This document shows, piece after piece, positions 8,039-15,275 of a DNA stretch of 23,717 nt. The position numbers and the translations under genes were made by a program. Source of the stretch: Pseudomonadota bacterium (GTDB taxonomy: Bacteria; Pseudomonadota; Alphaproteobacteria; Rhizobiales; Rhizobiaceae); assembly GCA_023399465.1 (NCBI GenBank), contig JAEWPB010000048.1, positions 1 to 23,717 of the forward strand. Reading direction: 5' to 3'. The number at the start of each line of letters is the position of its first letter. Position 1 is the stretch's first letter. Below the pieces are notes generated by a model that made no database searches, had not been told where the DNA came from, and saw nothing but the letters and a program-made list of their open reading frames with translations.

Positions 8039-9433
8039 TCAGGTGGTGAGCCATGTCACGACGAAGCCGGCGACGGCGCAAGCCGCAAGCGTGCTCACCA
8101 TGCCCGCCTTGAGCCGGAATGTCAGGAACATCGCGAGCGCCGCCACGCCAAGGGCGGCAACATCGAGTGTTTGCCACTGCGGCCAGGCAAAGGAGACGAG
8201 CGGCGCTTCGCCCCCTCCCCCCTGGACTGACCTGGAGAGCAGGACGACACGGCCGACCTTGGCGAACAGGACGTGCAGCGCGAACCAGATGGCGAGGTTG
8301 AGGATGACGCCGACGACCGCGGCAGTGATCGCCGACATCGCCCCCGACAAGGCCCGGTTCGAACGCAGCCGCTCGACGTAAGGCGCGCCGGCGAAGATCC
8401 AGATGAAGCTCGGTACGAAGGTCGCCCAGGCGGCAAGCCCGGCCCCGATAAATCCGGCTAAAAGCGGCTCGAGCCCCATCGGATAACGAAAGGCGGCGAG
8501 GAAGCCGACATAGCTGAGCACGAGCACCAGCGGTCCCGGCGTGGTCTCGGCGAGCGCCAGCCCGTCGAGCATCTCGCCCGGACGGAGCCAGCCATATTGC
8601 TCGACCGCTGTCTGGGCGACATAGGAAAGGACCGCATAGGCACCGCCGAACGTCACCAGCGCCATTTTCGAGAAGAAGGCGAAAATCGCCTCGAAGCTGC
8701 CTGCGCCGCCAAGCGCGGTGGCAACCAGCAGCGGCGCCTGCCACACAACGATCCAGAAGCAGAGCACGACAAGTGTGCGGGCGACGCCCGGGACAGGCCG
8801 CGCCACCGCCAGATCGGCCGGGCGCAGCGAGCTCTCCTCGGTCTCGGCCTTCACCGCCGCCGGCGCACCGCCAAGCCGCGCCACGATCAGCCCGAGCACG
8901 CCGGCAACGGCGATGACCAGCGGGAAAGGCATGTCGAGAGCAAAGAGTGCGATGAAGGCGAGTGCTGCAATCACCTTGTGGAAGCCGGTCCGAAGCGCCC
9001 TGCCGCCGATGCGGATCACCGCCTCGATGACGATGGCGAGCACCGCCGCCTTGAGGCCGAAGAACAGGCTCTGCAGCCAGTCGGCCTGCTGGAACACCGC
9101 ATAAGCGGCGGACAGGCCGAGGATCACCGCCAGTCCCGGCAGAATGAAGAGCAGTCCGGCGACGATGCCGCCACGCGTGCCGTGCAGCAGCCAGCCGATA
9201 TAGGTGGCAAGCTGCTGCGCCTCGGGCCCCGGCAGCAGCATGCAGTAGTTCAGCGCATGCAGAAACCGCTCCTCCGAGATCCAGCGCTTCTCGTCGACGA
9301 GCACGCGATGCATCAGGGCGATCTGCCCGGCAGGCCCGCCGAAGCTGAGAAGGCCGATCTTGGCCCAGACCTTTGTCGCCTCGGCAAATTCCGGAGCCCT
9401 CGGAGGCGCCGTGACGGCACTGTTTTCATTCAT
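8039..9433 (-). CDS. chrA: Chromate efflux transporter, long-chain CHR family
   Basis: ChrA proteins are inner-membrane transporters, classically for chromate efflux driven by the proton-motive force. The 464-residue protein has two homologous halves, as in the long-chain family. The first carries FGGPAGQIALMH at 31-42 and LLPGPEAQQLATYIGW (67-81). The second carries TFGGAYAVLSYVAQ (261-274) and ETTPGPLVLVLSYVGF (296-311). Many hydrophobic segments predict about ten to twelve membrane helices, with a charged linker near 190-215. The start is supported by a GGTAGAGAG purine stretch directly upstream. Nothing nearby suggests a dedicated chromate operon. Chromosomal ChrA relatives in rhizobia may transport other anions, so chromate is family-based inference. 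Confidence 0.93.
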   Translation of the reverse strand: MNENSAVTAPPRAPEFAEATKVWAKIGLLSFGGPAGQIALMHRVLVDEKRWISEERFLHALNYCMLLPGPEAQQLATYIGWLLHGTRGGIVAGLLFILPGLAVILGLSAAYAVFQQADWLQSLFFGLKAAVLAIVIEAVIRIGGRALRTGFHKVIAALAFIALFALDMPFPLVIAVAGVLGLIVARLGGAPAAVKAETEESSLRPADLAVARPVPGVARTLVVLCFWIVVWQAPLLVATALGGAGSFEAIFAFFSKMALVTFGGAYAVLSYVAQTAVEQYGWLRPGEMLDGLALAETTPGPLVLVLSYVGFLAAFRYPMGLEPLLAGFIGAGLAAWATFVPSFIWIFAGAPYVERLRSNRALSGAMSAITAAVVGVILNLAIWFALHVLFAKVGRVVLLSRSVQGGGGEAPLVSFAWPQWQTLDVAALGVAALAMFLTFRLKAGMVSTLAACAVAGFVVTWLTT

Positions 9434-9770
9434 CTCTCTACCGCCTTTGCCCGACGCATGATCCGCTCATGTCTCTCCCGTATGGCGCGCCGTACACCCG
9501 GCAGCAAGCCCGGCGCCCGCAATCAATGGCGAAGCGCCCGGTTTCTGTGCGACCAATCGCATAGACAGATGACAAATGGACGACAGGCCCGCCGGCACAT
9601 TCCGGCTTCGGCGGCACTTCGCAACAGCAGCGGGTACGCCATCGGCGGACGTTTCATCGGAAAACCGCGCCCTGACGATCAGCCGCAAATTCGTCACGAT
9701 ATTAGACTAACGAACAATGCGCGCCAAAGCGGTTCGAGTTAACCAAACTCGGCGAGAATTTTTCGGACCC
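9434..9770. other. Non-coding stretch between chrA and groES
   Basis: About 340 bases lie between the chrA start and the groES promoter. Minus-strand frames here (for example the GTG start at 9697) lack a ribosome binding site and any recognisable protein signature. The chrA promoter is presumably inside, but I see no convincing hexamer pair. An AT-rich patch at 9695-9765 precedes the groES promoter. Confidence 0.5.
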
Positions 9771-9773
9771 GCG

Positions 9774-9801
9774 CTTGACACCTCCCCAGGTCGTACATAT
9801 C
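9774..9801 (+). promoter_or_regulatory. groESL promoter, possibly recognised by RpoH as well as the housekeeping sigma factor
   Basis: CTTGACA at 9774-9780 is followed after 15 bases by CATATC at 9796-9801. TTGACA is a perfect housekeeping -35. The CTTGA-N15/16-CATAT layout also resembles heat-shock sigma (RpoH) promoters described in alphaproteobacteria. Transcription would start just before or inside the CIRCE element, which fits repression by HrcA. Confidence 0.65.
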
Positions 9802-9810
9802 TCAATCCCG

Positions 9811-9837
9811 CTAGCACTCCCAAGGAACGAGTGCTAA
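9811..9837 (+). promoter_or_regulatory. CIRCE operator (HrcA binding site)
   Basis: CTAGCACTC at 9811-9819 and GAGTGCTAA at 9829-9837 are separated by nine bases. This matches the CIRCE consensus (TTAGCACTC-N9-GAGTGCTAA) except for the first base. HrcA binds CIRCE and represses chaperonin genes until heat shock. It lies 59 bases before the groES start and directly downstream of the promoter. Confidence 0.97.
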
Positions 9838-9896
9838 CATTTATCCATGCGGGTCCGTGAGGCCCGTAAAATGTCATTTGATCGAGGGATAAGACA

Positions 9897-10193
9897 ATGG
9901 CAAACACCAATTTCCGCCCGCTTCACGACCGCGTCGTCGTTCGTCGCGTTGAGTCTGAAGAGAAGACCAAGGGCGGCATCATTATTCCGGACACCGCCAA
10001 GGAAAAGCCGCAGGAAGGCGAAATCGTCGCCGTCGGTTCCGGCGCGCGTGACGAAAGCGGCAAGGTTGTCGCACTCGATGTCAAGGTTGGCGATCGCGTC
10101 CTGTTCGGCAAGTGGTCGGGCACCGAAGTCAAGCTCAACGGCGAAGACCTTCTGATCATGAAGGAAGCCGACATCATGGGCATCATCGGCTGA
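9897..10193 (+). CDS. groES: Co-chaperonin GroES
   Basis: GroES forms the heptameric lid of the GroEL folding chamber. The 98-residue protein starts FRPLHDRVVVRRVE and has the mobile loop that contacts GroEL (EEKTKGGIIIPDTAKEKPQ, 21-39). The roof region near VGSGAR and the C-terminal strand LLIMKEADIMGIIG are also present. The length is standard. The ATG is preceded by GAGGGATAAG. It is the first gene of a two-gene operon with groEL, under CIRCE/HrcA control. Codon use is strongly biased towards preferred codons, as expected for a highly expressed gene. Confidence 0.99.
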   Translation: MANTNFRPLHDRVVVRRVESEEKTKGGIIIPDTAKEKPQEGEIVAVGSGARDESGKVVALDVKVGDRVLFGKWSGTEVKLNGEDLLIMKEADIMGIIG

Positions 10194-10257
10194 TCCGCCG
10201 ATCTTTCGAATCCCCTCTATGACAACCAATGGGCATTGAGCCCGGGAGTTTTCTACA

Positions 10258-11898
10258 ATGGCTGCTAAAGAAATCAAATTCGGTCGCACCGCGCGCGAAA
10301 AGATGCTGCGTGGCGTCGATATCCTTGCTGACGCGGTAAAGGTCACCCTCGGTCCGAAGGGCCGTAACGTCATCATCGACAAGTCCTTCGGCGCTCCGCG
10401 CATCACCAAGGACGGCGTTTCGGTTGCCAAGGAAATCGAACTCGAAGACAAGTTCGAGAACATGGGCGCCCAGATGGTCCGCGAAGTTGCTTCGAAGACC
10501 AACGACATCGCCGGTGACGGCACCACCACCGCGACCGTTCTTGCCCAGGCCATCGTTCGCGAAGGCGCCAAGGCCGTTGCTGCCGGCATGAACCCGATGG
10601 ACCTGAAGCGCGGTATCGACCTCGCGGTTGCAGAAGTCGTCAAGGACCTGCTCGCCAAGGCCAAGAAGATCAACACCTCGGAAGAAGTTGCCCAGGTCGG
10701 CACGATCTCGGCCAACGGTGAGCGTCAGATCGGTCTCGACATCGCTGAAGCGATGCAGAAGGTCGGCAACGAAGGCGTCATCACGGTTGAAGAAGCCAAG
10801 ACCGCCGAAACCGAACTCGAAGTCGTCGAAGGCATGCAGTTCGACCGCGGCTACCTGAGCCCCTACTTCGTCACCAACCCGGAAAAGATGGTCGCCGACC
10901 TCGAAGACGCGTTCATCCTCCTGCACGAGAAGAAGCTCTCCAACCTGCAGGCGATGCTCCCGGTTCTCGAAGCCGTCGTCCAGACCGGCAAGCCGCTCGT
11001 CATCATCGCTGAAGACGTCGAAGGCGAAGCTCTTGCGACCCTCGTCGTCAACAAGCTGCGTGGCGGCCTCAAGATCGCTGCCGTCAAGGCTCCGGGCTTC
11101 GGCGACCGCCGCAAGGCCATGCTCGAGGACATCGCGATCCTCACCGGCGGTACCGTGATCTCCGAAGACCTCGGCATCAAGCTCGAGTCGGTTACCCTCG
11201 ACATGCTCGGCAAGGCCAAGAAGGTTTCGATCTCCAAGGGAAACACGACGATCGTCGACGGTGCCGGCCAGAAGTCCGACATCGAAGGCCGCGTAGCCCA
11301 GATCAAGGCCCAGATCGAAGAAACCACTTCCGACTACGACCGCGAAAAGCTGCAGGAACGTCTTGCCAAGCTCGCTGGTGGCGTTGCCGTTATCCGCGTT
11401 GGCGGTTCGACGGAAGTCGAAGTGAAGGAAAAGAAGGACCGCATCGACGACGCCCTCAACGCGACGCGCGCTGCCGTTCAGGAAGGCATCGTACCGGGCG
11501 GTGGCGTTGCCCTGCTGCGTTCGTCCTCGAAGATCTCGGTCAAGGGTGCAAACGACGACCAGGACGCCGGCATCAACATCGTTCGTCGCGCTCTGCAGGC
11601 TCCGTCCCGCCAGATCGCCGAGAACGCTGGTGACGAAGCTTCGATCGTTGTCGGCAAGATCCTCGAAAAGAACGACGACAACTTCGGCTACAACGCCCAG
11701 ACCGGCGAATATGGCGACATGATCGCCATGGGTATCGTCGACCCGGTCAAGGTCGTTCGCACGGCTCTCCAGGACGCAGCTTCGGTTGCCGGCCTGCTCG
11801 TCACCACCGAAGCCATGATCGCCGAGCTGCCGAAGAAGGACGCTCCGGCTGGCATGCCGGGCGGCATGGGCGGCATGGGCGGCATGGACATGATGTGA
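10258..11898 (+). CDS. groEL: Chaperonin GroEL
   Basis: GroEL forms the 14-subunit barrel that folds proteins with ATP and GroES. The 546-residue protein has the ATPase motif GDGTTTATVLAQAI (86-99), with Asp87, and Asp52 in ITKDGVSVAKEIE. The apical domain (about 190-375) and the second equatorial segment (GIVPGGGVALL, NAGDEASIVV) are present. It ends in the flexible GGMGGMGGMDMM tail. The GGGAG Shine-Dalgarno lies just before the ATG and the gap to groES is 64 bases. A terminator follows 40 bases after the stop. Rhizobia often carry several groEL copies; this one has the complete regulatory arrangement of a CIRCE-controlled copy. Confidence 0.99.
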   Translation: MAAKEIKFGRTAREKMLRGVDILADAVKVTLGPKGRNVIIDKSFGAPRITKDGVSVAKEIELEDKFENMGAQMVREVASKTNDIAGDGTTTATVLAQAIVREGAKAVAAGMNPMDLKRGIDLAVAEVVKDLLAKAKKINTSEEVAQVGTISANGERQIGLDIAEAMQKVGNEGVITVEEAKTAETELEVVEGMQFDRGYLSPYFVTNPEKMVADLEDAFILLHEKKLSNLQAMLPVLEAVVQTGKPLVIIAEDVEGEALATLVVNKLRGGLKIAAVKAPGFGDRRKAMLEDIAILTGGTVISEDLGIKLESVTLDMLGKAKKVSISKGNTTIVDGAGQKSDIEGRVAQIKAQIEETTSDYDREKLQERLAKLAGGVAVIRVGGSTEVEVKEKKDRIDDALNATRAAVQEGIVPGGGVALLRSSSKISVKGANDDQDAGINIVRRALQAPSRQIAENAGDEASIVVGKILEKNDDNFGYNAQTGEYGDMIAMGIVDPVKVVRTALQDAASVAGLLVTTEAMIAELPKKDAPAGMPGGMGGMGGMDMM

Positions 11899-11938
11899 GA
11901 CTGAGGTCTCGCATCTGAGCCATCCGGTTCAGTTCAGG

Positions 11939-11966
11939 AAAGGGCGGTCCTCGGGCCGCCCTTTTT
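11939..11966 (+). terminator. Intrinsic terminator of the groESL operon
   Basis: AAAGGGCGG (11939-11947) pairs with CCGCCCTTT (11956-11964) around an eight-base loop. The T-run CTTTTT at 11961-11966 follows. The site is 40 bases past the groEL stop. Confidence 0.9.
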
Positions 11967-12719
11967 GCATGTCCAAAGCCGCCCAACCCCAAACTCGTTC
12001 TGCGCGTCGAGCGCGCCGAACCGGCGGCATCGGTCTGCAGCCAAACGACAAGACGTGCATCCGGTTGTATCTTTTTATTGTCCTGCTGCAGCCACTCACA
12101 TCGTGCCAATCCGTGGCGCAAGAGCCCGGTAGAGGACAGCGTCCGGCCGATACGCCCAAAAAAAGTCACATTACCGCCACTTTTCGGCAATTCTGAAACC
12201 GCACCGTGGATTGCGGAGGCGAAGACCGACATTCTTCCGGCAACCGTTTGATTTCGTTGACGGGTTTTCCGACTGAAAGCAACCTGCACGTTTACATGCA
12301 GCTGACACGACAGAAGCACGTCATCACGAGACTTGCACCAAACTTGCCGCTTTTCGTTTTAATAAAAACATAGGCCAATCCGGGCCTTAATGGCGGTTGG
12401 CTTTTCCCGAAAAGCAAATATAAATCCGAACAACCAGACCGCTGCTACTTGTTCTACTGACTGCAAAAAGTAACCCTTGTGTAACTACAGGTAGCAATCG
12501 TAAAGTCTAAAATTATCATGTCGTGATATTTCCTATGCGGGAAATATTGCGGCATACAATCACAGGGTGCTGTCATGCGTGGCAAGGGTGGGTGCTGCGT
12601 GTGACGGTGACGGCAGGGTCACGCAACTATGTGCGCCCTCTGGACACCGCCGAACTGATTTGTTGTACTTGGGGTCAAAACAGCGCGAGAGCAACTCGGC
12701 GCACGAACTGGGGATCAAC
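11967..12719. other. Long region without a convincing gene between groEL and the PAS-like gene
   Basis: Roughly 750 bases hold no frame with a good start and protein-like composition; open frames at 11969-12196 and 11929-12159 look accidental. The part from about 12350 to 12540 is clearly AT-richer than the surroundings. It contains small hairpins: CTGCA/TGCAG at 12284-12301, GTTTT/AAAAC at 12356-12369, AGGCC/GGCCT at 12372-12386 and GCTTTTC/GAAAAGC at 12400-12415. TTGTGT at 12477-12482 with TAAAGT at 12501-12506 is a weak promoter candidate for the downstream gene. A small RNA or long leader is possible but not demonstrable here. Confidence 0.5.
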
Positions 12720-13166
12720 TTGTTCAAGATTGCCAAAGCCAATCTTTCGATGCCATTCGTTCCAGGCTCGATGGAACTCAGCGACAGCCAGCCGGAACTG
12801 CTGTCGCAGTTCTGCATATCGGAAAACTGGGTTGCCGACATGTCGAATGGCGTCATCAACCTCGGCGAGCGGGCCGCACGGATGCATGACCTGCCGGCCC
12901 AGGAATGCGGGCTGCTGAGCCTTATCCGCAGCTACGAGCAGCAGGACCGTACCCATATTCTCGAATTGTTCGAGCAGGCTGCGACGAGCTCATCGTCCTT
13001 CTGCTTTTCCACCACCATCGTCAGCCGCGCCAATCACCGCCAACCGCTGTTCTGCGTCGGCGAGTCCACCGGCCTCGAACAGCGGTTCTCCGGCAGCATG
13101 GTGGGCGTCTTCCTTTTCCCGCGGTTCCAGCTCGATTCCGGGGTACAATTCGTCAGCAGGCAGTAG
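12720..13166 (+). CDS. Small PAS-like domain protein of unknown function
   Basis: The C-terminal 130 residues read as a single sensory PAS-like fold: a strand with WVADMSNGVINLGERAARMH, a helix LLSLIRSYEQQDRTHILELFEQA, then strands around FCFSTTIVSRA, PLFCVGEST and VGVFLFPRF. The pattern of a gly-containing first strand followed by a D/E-rich long helix is typical of PAS, but ligand and partners are unknown. No output domain is present, so it may be a stand-alone sensor or adaptor. The start is uncertain. A TTG at 12720 follows GGGG (12710-12713) at six bases and gives 148 residues. ATGs at 12750 and 12768 are alternatives. The frame is open back to a GTG at 12567, but that part has unusual composition. 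It converges with the GST gene 53 bases away. Confidence 0.65.
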   Translation: MFKIAKANLSMPFVPGSMELSDSQPELLSQFCISENWVADMSNGVINLGERAARMHDLPAQECGLLSLIRSYEQQDRTHILELFEQAATSSSSFCFSTTIVSRANHRQPLFCVGESTGLEQRFSGSMVGVFLFPRFQLDSGVQFVSRQ

Positions 13167-13211
13167 CCCCCTGCCCCTCCGCGCAGCATGAGCGCGGCGC
13201 GGGCATGACGG

Positions 13212-13237
13212 GTCCCGGCTCAGCCTTGTGCCGGGAC
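13212..13237 (-). other. Strong hairpin around the GST stop codon
   Basis: GTCCCGGC at 13212-13219 pairs with GCCGGGAC at 13230-13237, an 8-bp GC-rich stem with a ten-base loop that contains the GST stop codon (13220-13222). No T-run follows. It may act as a Rho-assisted terminator or 3'-end stabiliser between convergent genes. Confidence 0.4.
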
Positions 13238-13927
13238 ATCGAGGCCGCGAATGCTGGCCGGGCGACTTTCGGCTCGCGCCACCCAATCCATGACCGCCGG
13301 GAAGCTCTTGAGCTCGAGCGCCTCATCGCCGCCGTAGAATACCGAAAGGCCGCGCACCCAAGGGAAGATCGCGACGTCGGCGATCGTATAGAGGTCGCCC
13401 ATCATCCACTGGCGCGTCGACAGCCGACCTTCAAGCACGCCGAGCAGGCGCATCGCTTCGTTGCGGTAGCGCTCGGTCGGATAGGGATTGTTGGCGACCT
13501 TGTCAGCGGCAAATTTGAAGAAGTGGCCGAACTGGCCGAACATCGGGCCGATCCCGCCCATCTGGAAGAACACCCACTGCATCGTCTCGTAACGCCCGGC
13601 CGCATCCTCGGGGATCAACTGGCCGGTCTTGTCCGCGAGATAGATGAGGATCGCGCCGGATTCGAACAGCCCGATCGGCTTGTCCTCGGGCCCGTGCGGA
13701 TCGATGATCGCCGGGATCTTGCCGTTCGGGTTCAGTGACAGGAATTCCGCACTTTTCTGATCGTTGGTATCGAACGAGATCCGGTGTACCTCGTAAGGCA
13801 GCCCCATCTCCTCGAGCGCGACCGATACTTTCTGGCCATTGGGGGTCTGGAGCGTATAGAGTTGAATGATATCGGAATTTTCTGGCTTCCAGCGACGGGT
13901 GATCGGGAAGGCGGAAAGGTCGGCCAT
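13220..13927 (-). CDS. Glutathione S-transferase family protein, Nu-class (YfcG/YghU-like)
   Basis: The 235-residue protein has an N-terminal thioredoxin-fold domain (about 20-105) and an all-helical C-terminal domain. The segment LYTLQTPNGQKVSVALEEMG matches the TPNGxK signature of the Nu class, whose E. coli members YfcG and YghU reduce disulfides using glutathione rather than conjugating electrophiles. NPNGKIPAI and LFESGAILIYLADK are the conserved glutathione-binding loops (cis-Pro and Glu-Ser). The C-terminal domain carries IADVAIFPWVRG. The ATG follows AAGGAG at proper spacing. It diverges from doxX across about 215 bases that hold a putative shared operator. A cytoplasmic role in thiol redox or oxidative stress is inference from the family. 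Confidence 0.92.
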   Translation of the reverse strand: MADLSAFPITRRWKPENSDIIQLYTLQTPNGQKVSVALEEMGLPYEVHRISFDTNDQKSAEFLSLNPNGKIPAIIDPHGPEDKPIGLFESGAILIYLADKTGQLIPEDAAGRYETMQWVFFQMGGIGPMFGQFGHFFKFAADKVANNPYPTERYRNEAMRLLGVLEGRLSTRQWMMGDLYTIADVAIFPWVRGLSVFYGGDEALELKSFPAVMDWVARAESRPASIRGLDVPAQG

Positions 13928-14015
13928 GCTTATCTCCTTGGCGTGCGGCTTTCATACATAGGCACGCTCGGAACCATTGAACAGAGGCAAGGCCGCGCCA
14001 TTACCGGACAATTTC

Positions 14016-14032
14016 GTTCACTATTATTGAAC
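14016..14032. promoter_or_regulatory. Putative operator between GST and doxX
   Basis: GTTCA (14016-14020) and TGAAC (14028-14032) form an inverted repeat with a seven-base AT-rich spacer. The octamer ATTGAACA occurs here (14026-14033) and again 50 bases upstream (13976-13983). It overlaps the -35 of the proposed doxX promoter. The regulator is unknown; spacing and symmetry suit a dimeric factor such as LysR or MarR type. Confidence 0.4.
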
Positions 14033-14056
14033 AATATGTCTGCAAGTGTTTATCTA
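14027..14056 (+). promoter_or_regulatory. Putative doxX promoter
   Basis: TTGAAC at 14027-14032 and TATCTA at 14051-14056 are spaced by 18 bases. Transcription would start near 14063, giving an 80-base leader before doxX. The hexamers are imperfect. Confidence 0.35.
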
Positions 14057-14142
14057 TCCATGACCGTGAATTCGCAGCAGAATGACAATCATCAGTTTGC
14101 CGGTCGGCACTCTGCAACATCGAGCCTTCAACAGGAGCCGAA

Positions 14143-14589
14143 ATGTCTAATTCATCTGCCAATGACGTCGTCGTACTTGTCGGCCGCATCCTGCTTGCGG
14201 CCATGTTCATTCTCGCCGGCTATCCGAAGCTGCTCGATCCTGCCGGTACCGCCGGCATGATCACCAATGCCGGCTTCCCGGCAGCAACCCTGCTTGCCTA
14301 TGTCGCCGGCCTGTTCGAACTTGTCGCCGGCCTCTTCATTCTCGTCGGTTTCCAGACCCGCATCACCGCCTGGCTGCTCGCAATCTTCTGCGTCTTCACC
14401 GCGCTCATCTTCCATGGCGGCTCGATCAACATTCCGGACTTCCCGGAAGCCGCCAATGGCCTGCTGACCATGTTCAACGGCCTGATGATGATGAAGAACC
14501 TGACGATCGCCGGCGGCTTCCTGGTGCTGGCAGCCTTCGGCCCGGGCGCGCTGTCGCTCGACGCCCGTCGCAGCACCGTCACCGCCTGA
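14143..14589 (+). CDS. DoxX family membrane protein
   Basis: The 148-residue protein is an integral membrane protein of the DoxX/DoxD-like family with four predicted helices: VVVLVGRILLAAMFILAGYP (first), TLLAYVAGLFELVAGLFILV (second), ITAWLLAIFCVFTALIF (third) and NLTIAGGFLVLAAFGPGALS (fourth). The family hallmark RxxLAxxFxxxGxxK/P at the start is seen as GRILLAAMFILAGYPKL. Members are linked to thiol and oxidative stress in other bacteria, but the reaction here is unknown. AGGAG at 14133-14137 precedes the ATG. It is divergent from a glutathione-dependent disulfide reductase-like protein, supporting a redox role (inference). A strong terminator follows. Confidence 0.93.
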   Translation: MSNSSANDVVVLVGRILLAAMFILAGYPKLLDPAGTAGMITNAGFPAATLLAYVAGLFELVAGLFILVGFQTRITAWLLAIFCVFTALIFHGGSINIPDFPEAANGLLTMFNGLMMMKNLTIAGGFLVLAAFGPGALSLDARRSTVTA

Positions 14590-14618
14590 ACCCTGTCAAG
14601 ACCTCCAGTCCTCCGCAA

Positions 14619-14650
14619 AAAGCCCCGCCGGATCGCTCCGGCGGGGCTTT
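14619..14650. terminator. Bidirectional intrinsic terminator between doxX and the methyltransferase
   Basis: AAAGCCCCGCCGG (14619-14631) pairs perfectly with CCGGCGGGGCTTT (14638-14650), a 13-bp stem with a six-base loop. It is flanked by A-run and T-run sides (GCAAAAAG on the left, CTTT on the right). It can serve both doxX and the minus-strand hisS operon, whose last stop is 26 bases away. Confidence 0.9.
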
Positions 14651-14675
14651 CGCATTTCGCAAACAACGTCGCGGT

Positions 14676-15275
14676 CTACCTCTTGCGGCATAGCCAGACG
14701 GTGGCGCCGCCGCAGCCGGGATCGTCAACGACATGATCCAGCACGGCAAAATCATTGTCCGCGAGCAGGTGGCGGTATTCTTCCGCCCCGAGGCTTGCGT
14801 GAAACAACGGCTCGCCTTCGAATTCGCCGATGGCGATCCCCTCGCCCGGCCCCGACGTGAACATCAGCATGGCGCCTGGAGCGGCATGGGCGGCAAATCG
14901 GGGGAACATCAGCCGCTGCTCCGCCATCGAGAGATGGAAGAAGCTGTGCCAGGCGATAAGGCCTTCGAACCGCTTGCCGAGCGAAAGGACGCGCATATCG
15001 GCAACGCGCCAGTCGCCCGCCGGAAAGCGTTCCCTGCAAAGTGTGATCAGGGTATCGGAACTGTCGATCCCGGTCAGGGCGTAGCCGAGCCCGATCAGAT
15101 ATGCCGCAACGGGCTCACCCGAACCGCAGCCGATGTCGAGGATGCTGCCGCCCTCCGGCAGCCCGGCGACGAAGCGATCCAGCCATGAGCGTTCGAACAG
15201 CGTGCGGCCGCGCAGCCTGTCGAAGGCGAGCCCATGGCGCTGGTAGAGGCCGACGATCCGTTCGGCCTCGTCCAT
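14676..15275 (-). CDS. SAM-dependent class I methyltransferase
   Basis: The 199-residue protein has a Rossmann-type methyltransferase fold. Motif I is SILDIGCGSGEPVAAYLIG (44-62), followed by the acidic strand end LTGIDSSDTLI and a post-motif with DWRVADMRVL. The substrate cannot be told; relatives include small-molecule and generic methyltransferases. Its ATG shares one base with the hisG stop (TGATG), so it is translationally coupled and co-transcribed with hisS-hisZ-hisG. Whether it acts in histidine or tRNA metabolism is unknown. The reading frame is open far upstream through hisG in another phase, but the start at 15275 is set by the overlap and by the protein's composition. Confidence 0.9.
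   Translation of the reverse strand: MDEAERIVGLYQRHGLAFDRLRGRTLFERSWLDRFVAGLPEGGSILDIGCGSGEPVAAYLIGLGYALTGIDSSDTLITLCRERFPAGDWRVADMRVLSLGKRFEGLIAWHSFFHLSMAEQRLMFPRFAAHAAPGAMLMFTSGPGEGIAIGEFEGEPLFHASLGAEEYRHLLADNDFAVLDHVVDDPGCGGATVWLCRKR

Noticed and set aside
9467..9697. 76-residue minus-strand frame with a GTG start between chrA and groES
   Set aside because: No ribosome binding site, no known motif, and composition unlike a folded protein.
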